From contig SLFV01000236.1 in the NCBI GenBank assembly GCA_007124075.1, forward strand, positions 1 to 19,023: 19,023 nt of DNA, written 5' to 3'. This DNA comes from Roseimaritima sp. (GTDB lineage Bacteria; Planctomycetota; Planctomycetia; Pirellulales; Pirellulaceae). The notes beneath the pieces are model-generated. The model was not told the DNA's origin and ran no database searches. It was given only the letters and a program-made list of their open reading frames with translations. Shown one piece after another: positions 1 to 5,529 of this stretch. The position numbers were made by a program, and so were the translations under genes. How positions within the stretch are numbered: the first letter of the stretch is position 1; each line of letters starts with the position of its first letter.

Positions 1-1
1 G

Positions 2-64
2 ACTCCGACCGGTGTCGCGGCGACCACCGTTACGTTTGTGATCTCCGATCTGTCGCTCCCCTGA
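2..64 (+). CDS. Possible 3' end of an upstream gene (partial, unrecognised)
   Basis: An open frame enters from the left edge and ends at a TGA at 62-64, reading TPTGVAATTVTFVISDLSLP. The alternating small, beta-branched and hydrophobic residues look like the last beta-strands of an exported or periplasmic protein, but twenty residues are too few to assign a family. If real, it converges on the prolyl-tRNA synthetase gene with 37 bp between the two stop codons. It could equally be a chance open frame. Confidence 0.3.
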   Translation, partial: TPTGVAATTVTFVISDLSLP

Positions 65-101
65 GTTCGCTGTCGGAGCTTCTTGGAATCTGGGTAAGTT
101 C

Positions 102-1616
102 TCAGTAAGCCTTGGCAAAAATCGCCATGCGTGGGGCGGCCTTCCCTGTTACGAAGCACTTTCCAGGCTGATCGTTATCCGCTTGCGGAATGCAGCGGAT
201 GGTGACTTTCAGCTCCTTCAGCAGTTCCTGCAGATCCTGCTCGTCCGCGAAATGACAGTACGCGAATCCGCCATGAATCTCGGGCTGGTCGGGGCTTTCC
301 GGAGTGAAAAACTGGCGAAACTCATCAACCGTTTCAATGGTTTTAGAGTGGGCTTGTCGCAGCGACTCTGCTCGCTGAAACAGCGATTTCTGCATGTTGC
401 AAAGCATGTCAGCGATTTCGACAACCAGTTGCGCACGCGGCATGGAACAGGTTTCCCCCGTGTCACGACGAGCCACAAAGGCAGCATTTTTCTCCAGATC
501 CTTGGGGCCGATTTCGATCCGAATCGGCACCCCACGCTTGACATGATGCCATTTCTTTTCGCCACCTCGCAGGTCGCGGTCGTCCACCTCGACACGAAGC
601 GGCGCTCCCGCCATGGTTTGTGCTTGCAATTCTTCCTTTAAAGAATCGACGTACTCCAGGATTGCTGAACGTTGCTGATCGTTCCGATAAATCGGCAGGA
701 TCACGATTTGCGCTGGTGCTAATCGAGGCGGCAGGACAAACCCGTCGTCGTCGCTGTGCGTCATGATCAAGGCTCCGATCAGACGCGTAGAAACCCCCCA
801 ACTGGTGGTCCAGGCAAACTGCAGGTCGCCAGCTTGATCCTGGAATTGGATTTCCTGGGCTTTGGAGAAATTCTGCCCCAGGAAGTGGCTGGTTCCCGCT
901 TGCAGTGCTTTGCGATCCTGCATCATCGCTTCGATGGAAAGCGTTTCTACGGCTCCCGGAAAGCGTTCGGCAGGCGTCTTGTAGCCACGGATCACCGGCA
1001 TTGCCATCCATCGCTCTGCGAATTCGGCATAGACGTCGATCATCGCTTGTGTTTCCTCCCAAGCCTCTTCCGCAGTTGCGTGAACCGTGTGTCCCTCTTG
1101 CCAGAGAAATTCGGCAGTTCGCAGAAACATCCTGGTGCGCATTTCCCAGCGAACCACGTTTGCCCATTGGTTGATCTTGATCGGTAAATCCCGCCAGCTC
1201 TGCACCCATTTCGCGTAAGTGGCTCCGATGATCGTTTCGCTGGTCGGACGCACGATCAGCGGTTCTTCCAGGGGCCCGGCGGGACGCAGGCCGCCCCCTT
1301 CGCTGGGTTCCAGGCGATGGTGCGTAACAACCGCGCATTCTTTGGCAAACCCTTCAACATGCTCGGCCTCTTTTTCCAGAAAGCTCATCGGAATAAACAA
1401 AGGAAAATAGGCATTTTGGTGCCCCGTTGCTTTAAACATGTCATCCAGCGCCCGCTGCATACTTTCCCATAAAGCAAAACCCCAGGGCTTGATCACCATG
1501 CAACCTCGGACGGGCGACGGTTCCGCCAAATCGCCCGCTTTGATCACCTGTTGGTACCATTCGGGGTAGTCTTCAGCCCGGGTGGGCGTGATTGCATGCT
1601 TGGCTGCCTTAGCCAT
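102..1616 (-). CDS. proS: Prolyl-tRNA synthetase, type III (archaeal/eukaryotic-like), class IIa
   Basis: It charges tRNA(Pro) with proline in the cytoplasm using ATP. The 504-residue length fits the short ProRS type without the INS editing insertion. Visible class II features: motif 1 around residues 38-76 (GCMVIKPWGFALWESMQ, ending at P76), the RPTSE proline-adenylate loop at 123-127, motif 2 with R156-x-E158 leading into F170, the GTSHFLGQNF segment at 241-250, and motif 3 at about 273-300 with R278. An anticodon-binding domain follows at about 300-400. The chain ends in AKAY; a terminal tyrosine is typical of this ProRS type. The C-terminal zinc-type domain has cysteines at 454, 475 and 487 but no clear CxxC pair, so metal binding may be reduced. 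The ATG start is preceded by GGAACG about 5 nt upstream on the minus strand. It is divergent from the next gene. Confidence 0.96.
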   Translation of the reverse strand: MAKAAKHAITPTRAEDYPEWYQQVIKAGDLAEPSPVRGCMVIKPWGFALWESMQRALDDMFKATGHQNAYFPLFIPMSFLEKEAEHVEGFAKECAVVTHHRLEPSEGGGLRPAGPLEEPLIVRPTSETIIGATYAKWVQSWRDLPIKINQWANVVRWEMRTRMFLRTAEFLWQEGHTVHATAEEAWEETQAMIDVYAEFAERWMAMPVIRGYKTPAERFPGAVETLSIEAMMQDRKALQAGTSHFLGQNFSKAQEIQFQDQAGDLQFAWTTSWGVSTRLIGALIMTHSDDDGFVLPPRLAPAQIVILPIYRNDQQRSAILEYVDSLKEELQAQTMAGAPLRVEVDDRDLRGGEKKWHHVKRGVPIRIEIGPKDLEKNAAFVARRDTGETCSMPRAQLVVEIADMLCNMQKSLFQRAESLRQAHSKTIETVDEFRQFFTPESPDQPEIHGGFAYCHFADEQDLQELLKELKVTIRCIPQADNDQPGKCFVTGKAAPRMAIFAKAY

Positions 1617-1862
1617 GGGACGTTCCGTTGCGAAAGGAAAGGGGCAATTAAGATTATTCGGGCGGTATTGTATCGTTCGCTAGCGATTTTGGTCACCGCC
1701 GTCTCGCAGCCGAGTTGTTTTCCGAAAACTTTGTGCGAAGATAGAGACAACGGGTTATGCGGAAATTAAGGTGCCGCATCGAATTCTCTCGCCCTCGCCC
1801 CGCGTAGCCGCAATCGCCGGGGGAGAGCCAGCAATCTGACCTCGCCACGGGAGCATGACAAC

Positions 1863-2681
1863 ATGAAGGTGATATCGCATGGGCTGGTAGCCAAGGGGCT
1901 ACTGATCAGCTTCGTCGTAGCCGTTGTGTCCAACAAGGTTCACGCTCAGGTTGTGAGGTTGGGGCCTTGGGGAGGGATTAGCATCCGGGGCAATGGTGCG
2001 GCGATTGATGTGGGTCCGTTTGGTGGTACGATTAGGGCGGCTCCTGGAATTAGACCCGGATTCGCTGTTCCCCCCGTGCCTCCGTTGCCCCCTTTTCCCG
2101 GCTACGTCCGGCCGCTGCCCACACCAGGGTTCCCCCTGCCTGGCGTTGTCCCTCCAGGGGTCGATGTCGATGCGCAGTTCAGTGGTCGGGCGCGCCGCTG
2201 GACTGGCGAATCCGCGGCAAATGCCTCCCTGCGTACCACCGGTTCACTGCAATTGCTGGAGGACGATCAGTTATTGCAGCACTTGCAGCTGTCCAGCGAT
2301 CGTCTAGCGGAAAGCCTGCAGCCGCGCGATCCAGGAAAGATTTGGAGCGATTTCCTGCGCCCCCACGATCTGGTAGGCATGTTGTTGGACGGCGAATTTC
2401 AACAGGCGGAAGAAATGTTGCGCCGATATGAAGGCGTACGCCACAACCGCGAATTGGACTGGGTTGAAAACCTTGGTGGTTTTACCAGCGTCCAGGAGGG
2501 CCTGCGTGAATGGCTGCGCCGTCAGGCGGACCAAGCAAACGTCTGGGACGATGAGGGCGTGCCGCCGGATCCGGTGCCGCCACGGTTCCGCGATTCCAGC
2601 CCCCAACCGCTTCCAGCGGAGACAGAGACGATTCCACCGCCCAAGCCCGACGCCAATCGTCCCGAGCGTTTTGACGCGTAA
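1863..2681 (+). CDS. Exported proline-rich protein of unknown function
   Basis: I do not recognise a family for this 272-residue protein. Residues 1-28 form a plausible Sec signal peptide (K2, hydrophobic core about 12-23, VHA-QV cleavage after A28). The mature N-terminus carries two similar glycine-rich pieces, GPWGGISI at 34-41 and GPFGGTIR at 51-58. A proline-rich stretch (about 64-100, PPVPPLPPFP) follows, then a mostly helical charged region (about 118-225, rich in L, E, Q and R) and a second proline-rich tail (233-265). This looks like a small periplasmic or surface protein with a helical core between flexible linkers. The start is supported by GGGAG at 1849-1853, 9 nt upstream of the ATG. 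Codon use resembles its neighbours. The gene is divergent from proS and 201 bp ahead of the DUF4404-like gene. Confidence 0.72.
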   Translation: MKVISHGLVAKGLLISFVVAVVSNKVHAQVVRLGPWGGISIRGNGAAIDVGPFGGTIRAAPGIRPGFAVPPVPPLPPFPGYVRPLPTPGFPLPGVVPPGVDVDAQFSGRARRWTGESAANASLRTTGSLQLLEDDQLLQHLQLSSDRLAESLQPRDPGKIWSDFLRPHDLVGMLLDGEFQQAEEMLRRYEGVRHNRELDWVENLGGFTSVQEGLREWLRRQADQANVWDDEGVPPDPVPPRFRDSSPQPLPAETETIPPPKPDANRPERFDA

Positions 2682-2832
2682 TCGAAACGGGATCAATAGC
2701 TGTCCGTTTTGCCTATCTCTCCGAGTTTCTCGCCGCAGGGATCACAGGCAGGGGGCGACCGCGGAGGTCAACGAAATCCGTCGGCTATTGATCCTGTCTC
2801 GTTACGGATCGGTCTAGAAAATGATATAGGTC

Positions 2833-2847
2833 GGGGATTCTGTCCCC
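2833..2847. repeat. Small perfect inverted repeat upstream of the DUF4404-like gene
   Basis: GGGGA-TTCTG-TCCCC is a 5-bp perfect stem with a 5-nt loop, 35 bp before the ATG at 2883. It probably lies in the 5' leader or promoter region. There is only one copy in this window, and no function can be assigned from sequence alone. Confidence 0.35.
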
Positions 2848-2882
2848 AAAGCTTGCCCAGATTTCCAGGAGACTCTCACACC

Positions 2883-3146
2883 ATGTCGACAGAGAAGTTA
2901 TTTTCGTTGCTGAGTTCGCTGCGAGAGGAGATGCAAAAAACCGAGGACCTTGATCCTGCGGTTCGGGATCAGTTCAAGGAAATTGCCGATGCCCTGCAGT
3001 CCAGTTTGGAGCAAGACGCGCAGCCGGAAACGGGTGGTTTCCTGGATCGACTTCGGGAACTGGAGCAGCAGTTTGAAGAGAGCCATCCCCAATTGACCAA
3101 TTCGGTGGGGCAAGTCGCTGACTTTTTGGCGCGCGTCGGAATTTAG
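2883..3146 (+). CDS. Small DUF4404-like protein
   Basis: This is an 87-residue acidic, helical protein with no signal peptide or membrane segment. It begins MSTEKLFSLLSSLREEM and continues with two amphipathic helices rich in E, Q and L (about 3-45 and 52-85). The LRELEQQFEESHPQLTNSVG segment (about 58-77) and the closing VADFLARVGI resemble DUF4404 proteins, small bacterial proteins of unknown role. The open frame extends upstream to about 2709, but that part is rich in S, P, G and R and looks non-coding. The ATG at 2883 has AGGAG at 2867-2871, 11 nt before it, so I chose this start. The TAG stop overlaps the first bases of a terminator hairpin, so the transcript probably ends here. Confidence 0.8.
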   Translation: MSTEKLFSLLSSLREEMQKTEDLDPAVRDQFKEIADALQSSLEQDAQPETGGFLDRLRELEQQFEESHPQLTNSVGQVADFLARVGI

Positions 3147-3178
3147 TGGCGTGCCCGAGGAGGGCTGAGCCACTTTTT
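3145..3178 (+). terminator. Rho-independent terminator of the DUF4404-like gene
   Basis: The outer stem AGTGGC (3145-3150) pairs with GCCACT (3169-3174). An inner stem GCCC (3153-3156) pairs with GGGC (3162-3165) around a GAGGA loop. The only unpaired internal bases are GT on one side and TGA on the other. The stem runs into TTTTT (3174-3178). The hairpin starts inside the TAG stop codon. Its opposite strand lacks a clean T-run, so it is probably not bidirectional. Confidence 0.7.
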
Positions 3179-3195
3179 GGGGATAGGCTTTCGGG

Positions 3196-3236
3196 CGGAC
3201 CCCTTGTCCATGCGCCAGCGCCAGGGCATGGTCCGG
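3196..3236. repeat. Imperfect nested inverted repeat between convergent genes
   Basis: CCATGC (3208-3213) pairs with GCATGG (3226-3231), and an outer CGGA/TCCG pair flanks them with a bulge on the left side. It lies just downstream of the ABC-F gene on the minus strand and could contribute to transcript ending or stability there. No T-run follows on either strand, so I do not call it a terminator. Confidence 0.3.
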
Positions 3237-3269
3237 TCACGCTCCCGCTCTTTGTGCTTCAGCCGTGAT

Positions 3270-5051
3270 TTAGCTGCCAACCTGTTCACTGATTTCCAGC
3301 CATAGGGTTTCGCTGGTTTCCAGATCTACGCTGATCTCTTCGACTTGCTGATGAAGCTTCGTCGCCAGTTCGGGATCGGTGCATGTCATCAGCCTGTCGT
3401 TCACCTCTTTGCGTTGATCATCCAGATTAGCGATTTTTCGTTCCAGTTTTTTTAACTCCTTCCTTAGCTTTCGACGGTCATCGTGGGTCGCTGCAGAAGT
3501 TTGTTCTACCGCTGCGTTCACGGCGGGGTTGTTTTTTCTTTCTTGTTGTCGCGATCGTTCACCATCATCAACCTCTTTGTTGATCGCGTACAGATAGGCG
3601 TCGTAATCCCCAAGGTAATTGCGGACCGTTCCGTCTTTCACCTCGATAATCGTACTGGCAACCAATTTCATAAAATAGCGGTCATGACTGGTGAAGATCA
3701 CCGTCCCTTGGTATTCCAATAACGCATCGGCCAAGGCTTGCACGGTTTCAACATCCAGATGGTTGCCTGGTTCGTCCAAGACCAAGATGTTGTAGGTTCC
3801 CAGCAACAATGCCGCCATACACAGTCGCGCTCGTTCGCCACCGGAAAGGACTTCGATTTTTTTCTGAACGTGCTCATCACGAAATAACAGTGAACCGAGG
3901 ACCGCCAAAATCTGTTGAGTTGTCGTCCCTGGGGTGGCCTCGTATTCCAGATACTCCTGTACCGTTTTGTCCGTAGGCAACGTCGTGTAAACGTGCTGAG
4001 CATAGACACCAATTTCGCAATGATGCCCCCAGCGCAGTTCCCCATCCAGCGGTGACAGCGATTGTGTCAGCGTCCTCAGCAGGGTTGTCTTTCCCTGTCC
4101 GTTATCTCCCACGATCGCTGCCCGCTGTCCATGCTCGATCTCGATCTGAATATCTTTTGCAACCTGGTTTCCCGGATATCCAATCGCCAGGCCGATCGTC
4201 CGTACGGCCGGTCCCCGTCGCGGTTCCACCTGGGGGGCACGAATTCGAACCGTTGGCAGATCGGCTTCGATCTCCGTAACCTGCAAACGTTCCAACTGCT
4301 TTGACTTCGATCGTGCTTGACTGGCAGTACTTGCCTTGGCACGGTTTTTGTCGATAAACCGCTTCAACTGCTTTTGTTTGGCAATGATCGTGGCATTGAC
4401 CCGTTCATCATGAGCCTTACGTTCCTCTTGGAACGCTAAAAATTCGTCAATTTTCCCGGGGTACAGAGTCAGTTTCCCACGAGTAAGATCCAGCGTCTGC
4501 GAACATGTCGCCTTGAGGAAAGCACGATCGTGCGAAACGATAAGGCAGGCTTGGCGAAAATTTCGCAGGAAATGTTCCAACAATATTTGTGTACGAACGT
4601 CCAGAAAGTTTGTGGGTTCGTCCAGCAACAGCAGATTAGGTTCATGGAGCAGTAGCGCCGCCAGCTTGACACGGGTCTGCCACCCCCCGGAAAGAGAGGA
4701 AACCGGTCCCTCCAAATAACGTCCTTTCAATTCAAACTGCCCCGCAACTTCGCCACATTTCCAGTCGGGCTGTTTACTGTCACGCATCAAGAATTGCAAA
4801 GCCGTTTCGTTGGGTTGAAACGGGTCATGCTGGCGCAGGTAACCGACTCGCAACCGAGGATGGCAAATCACGTCTCCCCGATCCAACTCCTCTTCCCCCA
4901 GCAGAACCCGAAGCAAAGTCGACTTGCCAGCTCCGTTCCTGCCCACGAATCCGATTTTCACATCCTCTACGATAGAAGCCTCGGCCCCGTCCAGAAGGAT
5001 TTGTTGCCCATAGCGTTTGTGTGCGTCGCGGATTTGTAACAAGACAGCCAT
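3270..5051 (-). CDS. ABC-F family ATPase with C-terminal coiled coil (Uup/YheS-like)
   Basis: ABC-F proteins are soluble twin-ATPase proteins that act on the ribosome rather than in transport. The 593 residues contain two nucleotide-binding domains and no membrane segment. Domain 1: Walker A GRNGAGKST (37-45), signature LSGGW (120-124), Walker B LLLLDEPTNFLD (140-151), H-switch SHDR (173-176). The interdomain P-site linker, about 205-280, is charged and helical (KQKQLKRFIDKNRAKAST). Domain 2: Walker A GDNGQGKTT (315-323), signature LSGGE (402-406), Walker B ILVLDEPGNHLD (422-433), SHDR (455-458). Residues 490-593 form a lysine- and glutamate-rich coiled-coil tail as in Uup-type members. Both catalytic glutamates are present. 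The second Walker B extension reads DEPGN instead of the usual DEPTN. I cannot tell an Uup-type role from YheS/EttA-like or antibiotic-protection roles; no drug-resistance context is visible. Confidence 0.93.
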   Translation of the reverse strand: MAVLLQIRDAHKRYGQQILLDGAEASIVEDVKIGFVGRNGAGKSTLLRVLLGEEELDRGDVICHPRLRVGYLRQHDPFQPNETALQFLMRDSKQPDWKCGEVAGQFELKGRYLEGPVSSLSGGWQTRVKLAALLLHEPNLLLLDEPTNFLDVRTQILLEHFLRNFRQACLIVSHDRAFLKATCSQTLDLTRGKLTLYPGKIDEFLAFQEERKAHDERVNATIIAKQKQLKRFIDKNRAKASTASQARSKSKQLERLQVTEIEADLPTVRIRAPQVEPRRGPAVRTIGLAIGYPGNQVAKDIQIEIEHGQRAAIVGDNGQGKTTLLRTLTQSLSPLDGELRWGHHCEIGVYAQHVYTTLPTDKTVQEYLEYEATPGTTTQQILAVLGSLLFRDEHVQKKIEVLSGGERARLCMAALLLGTYNILVLDEPGNHLDVETVQALADALLEYQGTVIFTSHDRYFMKLVASTIIEVKDGTVRNYLGDYDAYLYAINKEVDDGERSRQQERKNNPAVNAAVEQTSAATHDDRRKLRKELKKLERKIANLDDQRKEVNDRLMTCTDPELATKLHQQVEEISVDLETSETLWLEISEQVGS

Positions 5052-5157
5052 GGCAAAAAATCAATGAAGAAGTTGTAAAGCCTGAGATGTACCATGCAGA
5101 AAGCTTACCGGCACCTGCAATCCCCGAGAAGTCAACGAACGGCGTTTCTTTGTCCCG

Positions 5158-5182
5158 TCAAGGGAAGGATTTGTTCCCTTGA
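5158..5182. promoter_or_regulatory. Perfect 9-bp inverted repeat, possible operator or hairpin
   Basis: TCAAGGGAA (5158-5166) and TTCCCTTGA (5174-5182) are exact reverse complements separated by 7 nt. The repeat lies 107 bp upstream of the ABC-F start on the minus strand. No T-run follows on either side, which argues against a terminator. The spacing and symmetry fit a dimeric regulator site, but the regulator is unknown. Confidence 0.45.
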
Positions 5183-5384
5183 TGTGGTTCTAGGGGTGCA
5201 GCGGTCGTCCTGCCAAGTTACAGTGACTACCGCGATCACAATCTTCCCTTCGCCAACTGCGCTGATCCGGTAAAATCCCGTCAATCCGCCGCATAAATCT
5301 TCGCGAATAATTCACCTTACCGGCCAGCGTGACGATATTATAAGAACCATGCTAACCGAAAATTTTTCCAGTCCCATCCCCGTC

Positions 5385-5400
5385 CATTGATACATTGATA
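5385..5400 (+). repeat. Tandem octamer CATTGATA x2
   Basis: Two adjacent exact copies of CATTGATA, immediately followed by the self-complementary GCATGCAT-type sequence at 5401. They sit about 130 bp before the exporter gene and next to a 6-bp inverted repeat. They could be part of a promoter or a regulator site; a two-copy octamer can also arise by chance slippage. Confidence 0.4.
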
Positions 5401-5402
5401 GC

Positions 5403-5522
5403 ATGCATAACGGATGGTGGGTCCGTTCTGACGATGACGAGCTTACAGAACAGATTGACTTGGAGGATCGCCCGATGAGGATAACGGCGGTTCTAACGCC
5501 ATTTTTGTTCCTTCGGAGATAG
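5403..5522 (+). CDS. Possible 39-residue acidic small protein or leader peptide upstream of the exporter
   Basis: An ATG at 5403 opens 39 codons ending at TAG 5520-5522. The peptide begins MHNGWWVRS, has an acidic middle (DDDELTEQIDLED) and a hydrophobic/basic end (AVLTPFLFLRR). Its stop lies 7 nt before the exporter ATG, and the exporter's likely ribosome binding site (GGAGA, 5515-5519) sits inside its last codons; this arrangement would allow translational coupling. Points against it: no clear ribosome binding site precedes its own ATG, the region also carries inverted repeats that may be regulatory DNA, and a run of 39 open codons can occur by chance. It has no double-glycine leader, so it is not an obvious bacteriocin. 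It could be a leader peptide, a small membrane-associated partner, or nothing. Confidence 0.35.
   Translation: MHNGWWVRSDDDELTEQIDLEDRPMRITAVLTPFLFLRR
5409..5427. promoter_or_regulatory. Inverted repeat AACGGA-N7-TCCGTT
   Basis: AACGGA (5409-5414) and TCCGTT (5422-5427) are exact reverse complements around a 7-nt spacer, the same spacer length as the 9-bp repeat at 5158-5182 but with a different sequence. It lies about 100 bp upstream of the exporter ATG and inside the first codons of the possible small ORF. It could be an operator or a leader-RNA hairpin. Confidence 0.35.
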
Positions 5523-5529
5523 CTTTGTA

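Larger units (their letters stand above)
5052..5529. other. Divergent intergenic region between the ABC-F and exporter genes
   Basis: These 478 bp separate the two divergent starts and must hold promoters for both. I see no RNA gene. The region contains a perfect 9-bp inverted repeat (5158-5182), a tandem octamer CATTGATA CATTGATA (5385-5400), a 6-bp inverted repeat (5409-5427) and a possible small ORF (5403-5522), each listed separately. It includes AT-rich patches (about 5290-5370) compatible with promoters, but I cannot name a -35/-10 pair with confidence. Confidence 0.6.

Noticed and set aside
463..1338. A long minus-strand open frame inside the proS gene
   Set aside because: It lies in another frame of the same strand, reads as low-complexity R/G/S-rich sequence, and the overlapping proS frame has every class II synthetase motif.
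2709..2882. Upstream extension of the DUF4404-like frame
   Set aside because: The 58 extra residues are rich in S, P, G and R, carry no domain signal, and the ATG at 2883 has its own AGGAG.
5486..5500. GGCG/CGCC stem followed by ATTTTTG as an attenuator before the exporter
   Set aside because: The stem has only four base pairs and the T-run is offset by an A; it is too weak to call.
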